DNA of 64,000 nt from Cryobacterium sp. Y11. GTDB lineage: Bacteria > Actinomycetota > Actinomycetes > Actinomycetales > Microbacteriaceae. Positions 26,207-35,695 of the stretch are shown piece by piece (positions within the stretch are counted from its first letter, which is position 1; each line of letters begins with the position of its first letter). The stretch is from contig NZ_PJJO01000060.1 of the NCBI RefSeq assembly GCF_002929535.1, positions 1 through 64,000 of the forward strand. Reading direction: 5' to 3'. A model generated the notes under the pieces. It was not told the origin of the DNA. It was given only the letters and a program-made list of their open reading frames with translations, and did not search any database. The translations under genes and the position numbers were made by a program.

Positions 26207-27120
26207 CAGGCGAGGTTGTGACGCTCGTAGGCTGGCTCGCGAAACCCGAGAATGGCCTCGGTCATTCGCGCCGCATCCACCGCGGCTCGCACGTTGTGCA
26301 TGCGCACAATGCGCGCTCCCTGCAGAATGCAGACCACCGCGGCCGCGAGCGATCCCTCGACACGTTCGCCGCGCGGTCGGTCGAGGCTTTCACCCACGAA
26401 GTCCTTGTTCGAGACCGCGACGAGGGTGGGCAAGCCCAGCCCGGTGATCTCCCCGAGCCGGCGGGTGAGTTCGAGCGACTGCCTTGTCGTCTTGTTGAGG
26501 TCGTGACCGGGGTCGATCACGATGCGATCGGGTTGCACCCCGCGCCGAACAGCACGGTCAACGCGGGCGAGCAGAAACGCACTCACCTCCGCGGCGATGT
26601 CATCGTAGTGCGGCGCCGGGTAGGGCATGCGCGGCGCCGCGAGACTGTGCGTGATCACCAGGGTCGCATCGCTGTCGGCGATGACGTCAGCCATGGCCGG
26701 ATCGTGCACACCTGTCGTGTCATTGATGACGTGCGCGCCGGCAGCGATGCTCGCGGCGGCCACTGCCGGATGAAAGGTATCGACCGAGATGACAACGCCG
26801 GAGCCGCGCAACGCCTCGACCACCGGAACGACCCGGTCGATCTCCTGATCGATCGGCACGGCGGCTCCGGGAGCGAACTTGGCGCCGCCAATATCGATCC
26901 AGTCGGCTCCGTCAGCAATAGCCTGATGAGCTGCCAGAACGGATGCGTCGAGCGCGAACGTTGCGCCCTGGTCGTAGAACGAATCGGGAGTGCGATTGAT
27001 GATGGCCATCACAGCCACCTCTTGGCTAAAGTCGAACAGTCGACCACCGATCAGCCGGAGAGGCGCGTCGATCACTGGCAACAGCACTCCGGGGCCGGGG
27101 CTGGTTCTGGTTCGGTTCAT
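26206..27120 (-). CDS. folP: Dihydropteroate synthase
   Basis: About 304 residues from the ATG at 27120, with GAGGA 5 nt before it; the frame stays open far upstream, but that part is antisense to the response-regulator gene. DHPS signatures are AIINRTPDSFYDQGATF, GADWIDIGGAKFAPG (in place of the more usual GGxSTRPG), ISVDTFHPAVA, INDTTGVHDP, LVITHS and RIVRMHNVRA. It condenses p-aminobenzoate with dihydropterin pyrophosphate in folate synthesis. The STRP to AKFAPG change resembles the second, FolP2-like actinobacterial group, whose DHPS activity has been questioned. Treat the enzymatic assignment with care. Confidence 0.8.
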   Translation of the reverse strand: MNRTRTSPGPGVLLPVIDAPLRLIGGRLFDFSQEVAVMAIINRTPDSFYDQGATFALDASVLAAHQAIADGADWIDIGGAKFAPGAAVPIDQEIDRVVPVVEALRGSGVVISVDTFHPAVAAASIAAGAHVINDTTGVHDPAMADVIADSDATLVITHSLAAPRMPYPAPHYDDIAAEVSAFLLARVDRAVRRGVQPDRIVIDPGHDLNKTTRQSLELTRRLGEITGLGLPTLVAVSNKDFVGESLDRPRGERVEGSLAAAVVCILQGARIVRMHNVRAAVDAARMTEAILGFREPAYERHNLA

Positions 27121-27264
27121 GGTGGTCCTCATCGTCGAAGCAACTGGATTGTTCCGTTCCATCATGTCGGTAATTCGGGCCGCACAACGGATCGTCGGCC
27201 ACTGATTACAGCGCACACCGCCCACTTTCAGCAAAGGTCCAGCTAACGCGCAGATACTGGGGAG

Positions 27265-27957
27265 ATGACTGACGGCCCCCGCATCCTTATCGTCGATGAC
27301 GAACCCAATATCCGCGACCTCCTCACCACCAGCCTCCGTTTCGCCGGCTTCGCCGTGCGCGCAGTGGGAAACGGTGCGCAGGCCATTTCCGCAGTGCTCG
27401 AAGAGGAACCCGACCTCATCATCCTCGACGTCATGCTGCCAGATATGAACGGCTTCGGCGTCACCAAGCGCCTCCGTTCCGCCGGCTACACGGCGCCGAT
27501 CCTCTTTCTCACCGCGAAGGACGACACCGAAGACAAGATCACCGGCCTCACCGTCGGCGGCGACGACTACGTCACTAAACCGTTCAGCCTCGACGAGATC
27601 GTCGCGCGCATTAAGGCCATCCTCCGTCGCACCATGCACGCTGACGAAGACGCCGTAATCCGCGCTGGCGAACTGACCATGGACCAAGACACCCACGAGG
27701 TACTCGTGGGCACCGAGGCCATCGAGCTGAGCCCGACGGAGTTCAAGCTGCTGCGCTACCTCATGCTCAACCCGAATCGGGTCCTGTCCAAGGCGCAGAT
27801 CCTCGATCACGTCTGGGAGTACGACTTCAACGGTGACGCCGGAATTGTGGAGAGTTACATCTCGTATCTGCGCCGCAAGGTCGACGTGCACTCGAGTGAA
27901 CCGTTGATCCAGACTAAGCGCGGCTTCGGTTATATGCTCAAGGCCGCCAAAGCTTAG
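27265..27957 (+). CDS. OmpR/PhoP-family response regulator
   Basis: 230 residues. The receiver domain has acidic pocket Asp11-Asp12, phospho-acceptor Asp55 (LIILDVMLPD), Thr83 and Lys105 (DYVTKPF). The C-terminal winged helix (LSPTEFKLLRYLMLNPNRVL, YISYLRRKVD, RGFGYML) is of OmpR type. With the histidine kinase 60 bp downstream it forms a two-component system, closest in look to actinobacterial PhoP/TrcR-type pairs. Target and signal are unknown. It is divergent from folP. Confidence 0.93.
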   Translation: MTDGPRILIVDDEPNIRDLLTTSLRFAGFAVRAVGNGAQAISAVLEEEPDLIILDVMLPDMNGFGVTKRLRSAGYTAPILFLTAKDDTEDKITGLTVGGDDYVTKPFSLDEIVARIKAILRRTMHADEDAVIRAGELTMDQDTHEVLVGTEAIELSPTEFKLLRYLMLNPNRVLSKAQILDHVWEYDFNGDAGIVESYISYLRRKVDVHSSEPLIQTKRGFGYMLKAAKA

Positions 27958-27964
27958 TCACGGC

Positions 27965-27991
27965 GTTCGTTAAACACCGTTCATTAAACAC
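27965..27991 (+). promoter_or_regulatory. Direct repeat between regulator and kinase genes, candidate response-regulator box
   Basis: GTTCGTTAAACAC (27965-27977) and GTTCATTAAACAC (27979-27991) are 12/13 identical and 14 bp apart, 27 bp upstream of the kinase start. Tandem 11-mer-like direct repeats starting GTTCA are typical of OmpR/PhoP-family binding sites (for example the Streptomyces PHO box). Autoregulation of the kinase is inferred. Confidence 0.55.
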
Positions 27992-28017
27992 AGAGAGCCT
28001 TTGTAGACTCAAGCCCC

Positions 28018-29742
28018 ATGCACGAAACCCTGTCCAGACGGTGGAGCAGCATCTCCCTCCGATCCAAGATCACCGGTGTCACGGTGCTGATGCTCACGCT
28101 CGGCCTGCTCGTTTCCGGCGTCGGAACCATGGCCATGCTGAAGCAGTATGTCGTGACCCAGGTGGACACGCAGCTGCAGGTCGAAACACAAACAGCGCTC
28201 AGCGGTTACTCGTCGAGCGTGTTTTCGCAAGGAGACACGGCGGTCGTCGCGTCAGACTACTTTGCAGCGCTATACGACCAGGATGGCGCGCTCATCACCC
28301 GCACGTGGCAGGACCGCGACCACGCCGAACTGCCCGTGGTGGGCATGCCGCTTGACCTGAAACGGGTATCGCAGCTCGACGGACAGATTCAATCGTTGTG
28401 GGATGCCGCCCACGACACCGAGTTTCACGCCATCATGGTGCCGGTCGTGATCAGCCCGACCGGTACATACGGCACCCTCGTCATGGCCGTGTCGCTGCGT
28501 CCAACCGAGAACACCATGGCCACCTACCTCACGATCTTTCTGGGCTTCGGCGCCGGGGTCGTGCTGATCGGCGCCATGCTCACCCGCGTGCTGGTCACGA
28601 CGACGTTCGTGCCGTTGCGCGAGGCCGAGCAGACCGCGGCAGCCATCGCCGACGGTGACTTCAGCCAGCGGCTCGGCGGCGCAACGCCGAACACCGAGGT
28701 CGGCCGCCTCAACCGCTCCCTCAACATCATGCTCAGCCGCATCGACCGTGCCTTCAAAGACCGAGCTCGCACCATCGACCAGATGCGTCGTTTCGTCGGC
28801 GACGCCAGCCACGAGCTGCGCACCCCCCTCGTCTCCGTGCGCGGCTACGCCGAGCTATACCGCATGGGAGCGCTGCAGACCCCGGAAGACGTAGCCCAGG
28901 CCATGGAACGCATCGAGAAAGAAGCGATCCGCATGGGCGGGCTGGTCGAAGACCTGCTCGAGCTGGCCCGACTTGACGAGACGAAGCCGCTCGCGCTCAC
29001 CCCGGTGGATTTGGTTCCCCTCGCCCGCGACGCGGCCCTTGACACCATGGCGAGCTCCCCCAGCCGCCAGGTGACGGTGGTCGTCCCCCCGCCGGCCGGC
29101 CGCCTCCGGGCAGAGTCGGATGCGGACAGCGGGGCGGGCGATGGTGACTCCGCCGAGCTCGCTACCTCCGCAGGCGTCAGCACCGGTGCGTTCACGCGGC
29201 CGTCCGGAACGGGCACCCCGACCGGGGCCATTGCTTTCGCCGGCGCCACCCTGGCCCGGCTCCGCACCCGCAAGCCACGTCGCGGCGGCGTTGTGGCCCC
29301 CGAAACCGACCTCTCCACGCCGCCGATCCAGCCGCAACTGCCGCCCGTGGTCATGGCTGAGGAAAACAAGATCCGTCAGGTCATCACCAACCTGATGGGC
29401 AATGCGCTGCGCTTCACCGCCCCCGACGGCCCGATCGAACTCGAAATCACGGTTGATCCCAACACCCAACGGGCGTCGATCGCCGTCATCGATCACGGCG
29501 AGGGCATCCCCCCGCAGATTCGCGAAAAGATATTTGAGCGATTCTGGCGCGCCGATTCCAGTCGCGCCCGCGAGACTGGCGGCAGCGGCCTCGGTCTCGC
29601 CATCGTCGCGGCGATCGTCGCGAGCCACAACGGCACCGTTGACGTCGTCGAGACTCCTGGTGGGGGTGCAACCTTCCGTGTCTCGCTCCCGCTCGCCGGC
29701 ACGCCGAGCGCGCCACAGCACGCCCAGCCCGTCATCCCCTAA
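28018..29742 (+). CDS. Sensor histidine kinase with disordered insertion in the catalytic half
   Basis: 574 residues. TM1 is at about 18-42 and TM2 at about 163-188, flanking an extracellular sensor of about 120 residues. HAMP follows (about 190-245). The H-box is DASHELRTP with the phospho-His at about 264. The N-box is NLMGNALRF (about 458), G1 is DHGEGIPP and G2 is GGSGLGLAI. Between the dimerisation domain and the N-box lies an unusual stretch of about 80 residues (roughly 360-440), rich in Ala/Gly/Thr/Pro with a basic patch (ARLRTRKPRRGG). It is in frame and likely a disordered loop. The kinase partners the regulator just upstream. Confidence 0.93.
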   Translation: MHETLSRRWSSISLRSKITGVTVLMLTLGLLVSGVGTMAMLKQYVVTQVDTQLQVETQTALSGYSSSVFSQGDTAVVASDYFAALYDQDGALITRTWQDRDHAELPVVGMPLDLKRVSQLDGQIQSLWDAAHDTEFHAIMVPVVISPTGTYGTLVMAVSLRPTENTMATYLTIFLGFGAGVVLIGAMLTRVLVTTTFVPLREAEQTAAAIADGDFSQRLGGATPNTEVGRLNRSLNIMLSRIDRAFKDRARTIDQMRRFVGDASHELRTPLVSVRGYAELYRMGALQTPEDVAQAMERIEKEAIRMGGLVEDLLELARLDETKPLALTPVDLVPLARDAALDTMASSPSRQVTVVVPPPAGRLRAESDADSGAGDGDSAELATSAGVSTGAFTRPSGTGTPTGAIAFAGATLARLRTRKPRRGGVVAPETDLSTPPIQPQLPPVVMAEENKIRQVITNLMGNALRFTAPDGPIELEITVDPNTQRASIAVIDHGEGIPPQIREKIFERFWRADSSRARETGGSGLGLAIVAAIVASHNGTVDVVETPGGGATFRVSLPLAGTPSAPQHAQPVIP

Positions 29743-29880
29743 AGCTCTCCGGCGGTTCCTCCACAGGCCACGGCAGGCAGCATGCGCTCACAGATCGGCG
29801 CGCTGGCAGCGGATGCCGGGCGCTTACCTTCTATGCTCACACCTATCAACCAACATGTTTGAGCAACAGGAAGGCACACC

Positions 29881-30171
29881 ATGACGAGCTTCCAGGTCGA
29901 TAGCGAAGCGGTGCAGAGCACCGCGAACGCCGCCCGCGGCACCATCGGGCGGGTGCAAGCGGATGTCGGCGACCTCAACGCCCAGCTCACCAGCCTCGAG
30001 GGCTTTTGGACCGGGCAGGCATCGAGCGCGTTTCAGGGTGCATTTGCCGAGTGGCGGGGCATGCACCTGCAGCTGGAAGAGAGCCTCACCCTGCTGAACC
30101 AGGCTCTGAGCGTGGCCGGGCAGCAATACGCCGAAACCGAACAAGCCAACACCCGGCTGTTCGCACGGTAG
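29881..30171 (+). CDS. WXG100-family (ESAT-6-like) protein
   Basis: 96 residues with the central WxG turn (GFWTGQASSAF) flanked by two amphipathic helices, and no signal peptide, as expected for type VII secretion substrates. The Shine-Dalgarno CAGGAAGG is well placed. No EccC ATPase, mycosin or second WXG partner is within the window, so it is an orphan here, probably exported by a system elsewhere. The length is exactly typical of the family. Confidence 0.9.
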   Translation: MTSFQVDSEAVQSTANAARGTIGRVQADVGDLNAQLTSLEGFWTGQASSAFQGAFAEWRGMHLQLEESLTLLNQALSVAGQQYAETEQANTRLFAR

Positions 30172-30190
30172 CTGCTACAGGCCCTCCCGC

Positions 30191-30260
30191 CGGTCGAGGC
30201 GCGAGGAACGAGACCCACCACGGATCTCGATCGCTCGCAAGGTCGCGCCTCGATCAACGG
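30191..30260. repeat. REP-like intergenic repeat, family A copy 3
   Basis: Left arm GGTCGAGGCGCGAGGAACGA and right arm ATCTCGATCGCTCGCAAGGT followed by CGCGCCTCGATCA are largely complementary, forming a 70-bp imperfect palindrome downstream of the WXG100 gene. Confidence 0.75.
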
Positions 30261-30448
30261 GCCGGATTGACTGTGCTATCCCGCGCGCGCCTAACACCCA
30301 GGCAGCCGGGGAAGCCTGGAAGGGCGCGGATCTTCGGTTGCTACAGTCACAGACGTGCATCATGCCGCCACTGCGGCCACTCGGATAGCCAGACGTCGCC
30401 CCGCGTCGCTAGCGTTATCGAGACATCACACCAAGTATCAAGGATGAG

Positions 30449-32605
30449 ATGACTCTCTCTGCCCACACTCCCGCTGTTCCGCCGGAGACTCCCCCCGCCA
30501 CTTCAGTGACCGAGCCGCCGGGACTTCCCCCGGAGAACAAGACCCGGGTCAATAAGACGGTCTTCTTCGGTTCAGCCACCGGAATCATTGCGATAGCCCT
30601 CTGGGCGATCCTCGCCCCCACCAATGCCAGCGACGTCATCGCCGCTGTCGTCAGCTGGGTGTCGGTCAACCTCGGCTGGTACTACTTTCTCATCGTCACC
30701 GTCGTGCTGGTCTTCGTCATCGTCGTCGCGCTGTCCCGCGTCGGCAAAACCCGCCTGGGGCCAGACCACTCGCGGCCGCAATTCAGCCTGTTCACCTGGA
30801 CAGCCATGCTCTTCGCCGCCGGAATCGGCATCGACCTGATGTTTTTCTCGGTCTCCGAACCGGTCACCCAATACCTCGCCCCGCCCACCGGCGACGGCAG
30901 CACCGTCGAAGCCGCCCGCCAGGCCATGGTCTGGACACTCTTCCACTACGGCATCACCGGCTGGGCGCTCTACGCGCTCATGGGCCTCGCGCTCGGCTAC
31001 TTCGCCTATAGGCAAAACCTGCCCCTGAGCATCCGTTCGGCGTTATACCCGATCTTCGGCAAGAAGATTCACGGCCCGATCGGTGACATCGTCGACATCG
31101 CCGCGATTCTGGGCACGATCTTCGGCATCGCGACGAGCCTCGGCATCGGCGTCGCCCAGCTCAACTACGGCCTCACCTTCATGTTCGGAACGCCGGAAAC
31201 CCTGCTGGTGCAAGGCTCGCTCATCGCCCTCAGCGTGGTCATGGCCACGATTTCCGTGGTCTCCGGGGTAGAAAAGGGCATCCGCCGCCTCTCCGAACTC
31301 AACGTTCTCCTGAGCGTTGGTCTTATGCTCTTCATTCTGATCGCCGGCAACACGAGCTTTCTGCTCGACGCCATCATCCTCAATATCGGCGACACCCTCA
31401 GCCGGTTCCCGGCACTGACTCTCAACACCTTCGCCTATAACCGCCCCGACGATTGGCTCAACGGATGGACCCTGTTCTTCTGGGCCTGGTGGATCGCCTG
31501 GGCACCGTTCGTCGGCCTGTTCCTGGCTCGCATCTCCCGCGGCCGTACCATCCGCGAATTCGTCGCCGGCACCATGATCGTGCCGTTCGCGTTCATCCTG
31601 ATCTGGATTGCGGTGTTCGGTAACAGCGCCCTTGCCATCGTGATCGGCGGGGATGCCGGCTTCGGCGACGTGGCTATGAATTCGCCGGAGCGGGCGTTCT
31701 ACTCGCTGCTCGCTGAGTTCCCATTCGCCCCCGCGACCGCCGCGATCGCGACGTTTACCGGGCTGCTGTTCTATGTCACGAGCGCCGACTCCGGCGCCCT
31801 CGTAATGGCGAATTTCACGTCGCATCTGAAGGATTCCGAGTCCGACGGCCCCAAGTGGCTGCGCATCTTCTGGGCAGTGACCACCGGCGTGCTGACTATG
31901 GCAATGCTGCTGGTCGGAGGCATCTCGACGCTGCAAAATGCCACGATCATCATGGGGCTGCCCTTCTCGGCGGTTCTGCTACTCGTCATGCTGGGTCTGT
32001 ATAAGGCGTTGCGGGTCGAACAATCACTCACCGACAGCTACCGGGCGAGTTTGCCCGGCCTCCTGTCCGGCCGCAGCACCGATCCGGCCCGCGCACGCAA
32101 TTGGCGTCAGCGCCTGACCCGCGCCATGAGCTATCCCGGTCCCCGCCAGGCCGAACGCTTTGTGTCCAGCGTTGCCCTACCTGCCCTGCAGGAAGTGCAT
32201 GATGAGCTGTGCGAGCAGGGAGCCGAGGTGACCCTGTCGCAGGGCATCGTCGATGGCCTGCAGATACCGCACCTCGACCTCAACGTGTCGATGGGCGACG
32301 AACGCGGTTTCAAGTACCAGATCTACCCGGTGCAATTCGACACTCCGACCTATGCGGTGCGATCGGCGAGCGCGAGCGGCAAGTATTACCGCATGGAGGT
32401 TTTCTCCCTTGAGGGCAGTCACGGCTATGACCTCATGGGCTACAGCAAGGAGCAGGTCATCACCGACGTGCTCGACCACTATGAAACCCACCTCGACTTT
32501 CTGCACCTCAACCGTGCAGAGCCGGGAAACACCGCCCTCGCCGAGGACCAGGTGGCCAAAGACAATTGGGAAGCCGATTTCGAATCGGACGAGGTTAAGC
32601 AATGA
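30449..32605 (+). CDS. betT: BCCT-family choline/betaine transporter
   Basis: 718 residues with about 12 membrane helices and a C-terminal cytosolic extension of about 190 residues. The BCCT signature is FFWAWWIAWAPFVGLFLARI. The long tail (for example LHLNRAEPGN near the end) is like that of BetT-type choline/H+ symporters, in which it senses osmotic stress. The stop overlaps the betB start (ATGA). The operon betT-betB-betA takes up choline and oxidises it to the osmoprotectant glycine betaine. Substrate choline rather than betaine is inferred from the neighbours. Confidence 0.9.
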   Translation: MTLSAHTPAVPPETPPATSVTEPPGLPPENKTRVNKTVFFGSATGIIAIALWAILAPTNASDVIAAVVSWVSVNLGWYYFLIVTVVLVFVIVVALSRVGKTRLGPDHSRPQFSLFTWTAMLFAAGIGIDLMFFSVSEPVTQYLAPPTGDGSTVEAARQAMVWTLFHYGITGWALYALMGLALGYFAYRQNLPLSIRSALYPIFGKKIHGPIGDIVDIAAILGTIFGIATSLGIGVAQLNYGLTFMFGTPETLLVQGSLIALSVVMATISVVSGVEKGIRRLSELNVLLSVGLMLFILIAGNTSFLLDAIILNIGDTLSRFPALTLNTFAYNRPDDWLNGWTLFFWAWWIAWAPFVGLFLARISRGRTIREFVAGTMIVPFAFILIWIAVFGNSALAIVIGGDAGFGDVAMNSPERAFYSLLAEFPFAPATAAIATFTGLLFYVTSADSGALVMANFTSHLKDSESDGPKWLRIFWAVTTGVLTMAMLLVGGISTLQNATIIMGLPFSAVLLLVMLGLYKALRVEQSLTDSYRASLPGLLSGRSTDPARARNWRQRLTRAMSYPGPRQAERFVSSVALPALQEVHDELCEQGAEVTLSQGIVDGLQIPHLDLNVSMGDERGFKYQIYPVQFDTPTYAVRSASASGKYYRMEVFSLEGSHGYDLMGYSKEQVITDVLDHYETHLDFLHLNRAEPGNTALAEDQVAKDNWEADFESDEVKQ

Positions 32606-34098
32606 ACACACTCACCGACACCACGGCACCAGCCACGCTGTTCATCAGTGGCGCCTGGGTGCCCGCGAGCGACGCCGGCACCCGCCAAATCCGCTGCCCG
32701 GCTGACCAGAGTGTGGTCGGCACGGTCAGCGAGGCAACCACAACGGATGTTCACGCCGCGATCCGCGCCGCCCGTATCGCCTTCGACAGCGGCGTCTGGA
32801 GCACCGTTCCGGCGCCCGAACGCGGCGACTTTCTGCTGCGCGTCGCCGCCGAACTGCACGTACGTCGCGCCGAATTCGCCAGGGCTGAAACCCTCGACAC
32901 CGGCAAACGCCTGGTCGAGAGTGAAATCGACATGGACGACATCGCCAATTGCTTCGCCTACTTTGGCAAGATTGCCGGTCAGGACAGCGGGCGCGTCGTC
33001 GATGCCGGCAATGAGAGTGTCATCAGCCGCATCGTGCACGAACCCGTCGGAGTCTGCGGCCTGATCGCGCCGTGGAATTATCCGCTGCTGCAGGCCGCGT
33101 GGAAGATCGCGCCGGCCCTCGCCGCCGGCAACACTTTTGTGCTCAAGCCAAGCGAGCTGACTCCGCACACCAGCATGCTCATGATGGGACTACTTGACGA
33201 TCTCGGCCTGCCGGCCGGCGTCGCCAATCTCGTGCTCGGCGCAGGCGCAGTAGTGGGAGCGCCGCTTTCCAGCCACCCCGATGTCGACCTCGTTTCGTTC
33301 ACCGGCGGGCTGGAAACCGGCAAGAAGATCGCCGCCGCCGCAGCAGGAACGGTCAAGAAGGTAGCCCTCGAACTCGGCGGTAAGAATCCCAACGTGATCT
33401 TCGCCGACTCCGACTTTGATGCCGCGGTCGACAACGCTCTCAACGGTGCCTTCGTGCACTCGGGGCAGGTTTGCTCGGCCGGCGCGCGGATCGTGGTGGA
33501 AGCATCCATTGCCGAGAAATTCGTCGACGAACTGGTGCGCCGCGCCAATCAAATTCGCCTCGGCGGCCCGTTCGACGCTGACGCGGAAACCGGCCCGCTG
33601 ATCAGCGCAGCGCACCGCGACAAGGTCACCGCCTACGTCGCCAAGGGCCTCGCTGAGGGTGCACGCCTGCGCGCAGGCGGCACCTGGGGCGAGGGCGAAC
33701 TCGCCCAGGGCTTCTACTACACGCCGACCATTCTCGACCAGGTGTCAAGCGGCATGTCCGTCGTCATTGACGAAGCGTTCGGCCCGGTCGTGACGATTGA
33801 AACCTTTGAAACCGAAGCCGAGGCCGTGCGCATCGCCAACGACACGGTGTACGGCCTGGCCGGAGCGGTCTGGACCCAGGATGCCGGCAAAGCCCAGCGC
33901 GTGGCCAAGGCCTTGCGTCACGGAACCGTCTGGATCAACGACTTTCACCCCTACCTGCCGCAGGCGGAATGGGGCGGCTACGGACAGTCGGGGGTTGGCC
34001 GCGAGCTCGGCCCGATGGGCCTCGGCGAGTACCAGGAGACCAAGCACATCTACCAGAACACCGAACCGGCCGTCACAGGCTGGTTCGCCGCACGTTAG
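32602..34098 (+). CDS. betB: Betaine-aldehyde dehydrogenase
   Basis: 498 residues of the NAD(P)+-dependent aldehyde dehydrogenase superfamily. Motifs: APWNYPLLQAAWKIAPALAA, KPSELTPHTS, FTGGLETGKKI (nucleotide turn), ALELGGKNPNVIF (general-base Glu) and GAFVHSGQVCSAG with the catalytic Cys. EAFGPVVTIETF is also normal. It converts betaine aldehyde to glycine betaine. The assignment among ALDHs rests on position between betT and betA. Confidence 0.92.
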   Translation: MNTLTDTTAPATLFISGAWVPASDAGTRQIRCPADQSVVGTVSEATTTDVHAAIRAARIAFDSGVWSTVPAPERGDFLLRVAAELHVRRAEFARAETLDTGKRLVESEIDMDDIANCFAYFGKIAGQDSGRVVDAGNESVISRIVHEPVGVCGLIAPWNYPLLQAAWKIAPALAAGNTFVLKPSELTPHTSMLMMGLLDDLGLPAGVANLVLGAGAVVGAPLSSHPDVDLVSFTGGLETGKKIAAAAAGTVKKVALELGGKNPNVIFADSDFDAAVDNALNGAFVHSGQVCSAGARIVVEASIAEKFVDELVRRANQIRLGGPFDADAETGPLISAAHRDKVTAYVAKGLAEGARLRAGGTWGEGELAQGFYYTPTILDQVSSGMSVVIDEAFGPVVTIETFETEAEAVRIANDTVYGLAGAVWTQDAGKAQRVAKALRHGTVWINDFHPYLPQAEWGGYGQSGVGRELGPMGLGEYQETKHIYQNTEPAVTGWFAAR

Positions 34099-34105
34099 GA
34101 CTGCC

Positions 34106-35683
34106 ATGACCACTACTGTTCTCACTCACACCGAGTTCGACTACATCGTGATCGGCGGCGGCTCAGCCGGAGCCGCCGTCGCCGCTCGTCTCAGCGAGGA
34201 CCCCCAGCTCGAGGTCGCTCTCGTGGAGGCCGGCCCCGACGACCGGGGCATCGACGTCATCCTCAAGCTCGACCGCTGGATGGAGCTACTGGAAAGCGGC
34301 TACGACTGGGACTACCCGATCGAACCGCAGGAACACGGCAACTCGTTCATGCGCCACGCCCGCGCCAAGGTGCTCGGCGGCTGCTCCAGTCACAACTCCT
34401 GCATCGCCTTCTGGGCACCGGCCGAAGACCTCGACGACTGGTCCTTCGTGCACGGGGCCACCGGATGGGAAGCCGCCAACACCTTCCCCCTCTACCAGCG
34501 CCTCGAAGCCAATGAAGACCAGGCCCCACACCATGGCCAGGACGGCCCCGTTCAGCTCATGAATGTGCCCGCCACCGATGTCTGCGGCGTCGCCCTGCTC
34601 GATGCCTGCGAGCAGACCGGTATCCCGCGCACGACATTCAACTCCGGCACGACCGTTGTGAACGGCGCGAACTTCTTTCAGATCAATCGACAGGCGGACG
34701 GCACGCGCGCGTCGTCATCCGTTTCGTATATTCATCCGATCATGGGGCGGGCCAACTTTACGCTGCTCACCGGCATGCGTGCCCGCAAACTCACCTTCGA
34801 CCAGAACAAGCGCTGTACCGGGGTGCAAGTCGTCGATGCCAGCTTCGGCAAGACGCACCAGCTCACGGTGCGCGCCGAGGTCATTCTCTCGGCCGGCGCC
34901 ATCGACTCGCCCAAGCTGCTCATGCTCTCCGGGGTCGGGCCGGCTGAGCAGCTCGCCTCATTCGGCATCGAGGTGCTCGCGGACTCTCCCGGCGTCGGCG
35001 AGAACCTGCAGGACCACCCAGAGGGTGTCATCCAGTGGGAGGCGAAGCAGCCGATGCCAGAGACGTCCACGCAGTGGTGGGAGGCCGGCATCTTCACCAC
35101 CACAGAGGAGGGCCTCGATCGCCCCGACCTCATGTTCCACTACGGCTCGGTGCCGTTTGACATGCACACGGCCCGCCAGGGGTACCCGACCACGGAAAAC
35201 GGCTTCTGCCTGACCCCGAACGTAACTCGGGCGCGCTCGCGTGGCACCGTGAAACTGCGGAGCAGTGATTACCGTGACAAGCCCATGGTCGATCCGCGCT
35301 ACTTCACCGACCCGCACGACATGCGCGTCATGGTCGCCGGAATTCGCAAGGCCCGCGAGATCGTGGCGCAGCCGGCTATGGCCGACTGGGCCGGCGTCGA
35401 GCTGTACCCGGGCATCGACGTGCAAACGGATGCCCAGATCACCGACTACATCGAGAAGACCCACAACACGGTGTACCACCCCGCCGGAACCGTCCGGATG
35501 GGCGCGGTAGATGACGCGTTCTCCCCCCTCGACCCCGAGCTGCGCGTGAAGGGTGTCACCGGCCTGCGCGTGGCAGACGCCTCGGTCATGCCCGTGCTCG
35601 TCACCGTGAACCCGAACATCACCACCATGATGATCGGCGAACGATGTGCCGACCTGGTGAAGGCGGCCCGCACCGCCAGGTAG
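34106..35683 (+). CDS. betA: Choline dehydrogenase (GMC oxidoreductase)
   Basis: 525 residues from the ATG at 34106, 7 bp after betB. The FAD-binding Rossmann motif DYIVIGGGSAGAAVAARLSE is at the N-terminus; GMC signature GAIDSPKLLMLSGVGPAEQL and the C-terminal HNTVYHPAGTVRMG and VADASVMPVLVTVNPNITT (active-site His and Asn) are present. It oxidises choline to betaine aldehyde. Upstream frame up to 33797 lies inside betB and is not used. Confidence 0.93.
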   Translation: MTTTVLTHTEFDYIVIGGGSAGAAVAARLSEDPQLEVALVEAGPDDRGIDVILKLDRWMELLESGYDWDYPIEPQEHGNSFMRHARAKVLGGCSSHNSCIAFWAPAEDLDDWSFVHGATGWEAANTFPLYQRLEANEDQAPHHGQDGPVQLMNVPATDVCGVALLDACEQTGIPRTTFNSGTTVVNGANFFQINRQADGTRASSSVSYIHPIMGRANFTLLTGMRARKLTFDQNKRCTGVQVVDASFGKTHQLTVRAEVILSAGAIDSPKLLMLSGVGPAEQLASFGIEVLADSPGVGENLQDHPEGVIQWEAKQPMPETSTQWWEAGIFTTTEEGLDRPDLMFHYGSVPFDMHTARQGYPTTENGFCLTPNVTRARSRGTVKLRSSDYRDKPMVDPRYFTDPHDMRVMVAGIRKAREIVAQPAMADWAGVELYPGIDVQTDAQITDYIEKTHNTVYHPAGTVRMGAVDDAFSPLDPELRVKGVTGLRVADASVMPVLVTVNPNITTMMIGERCADLVKAARTAR

Positions 35684-35695
35684 TCTCCGCACACC

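Noticed and set aside
27121..27891. N-terminal extension of folP in the same open frame
   Set aside because: The extension is antisense to the response regulator; the ATG at 27120 has a proper Shine-Dalgarno and starts the conserved DHPS region.
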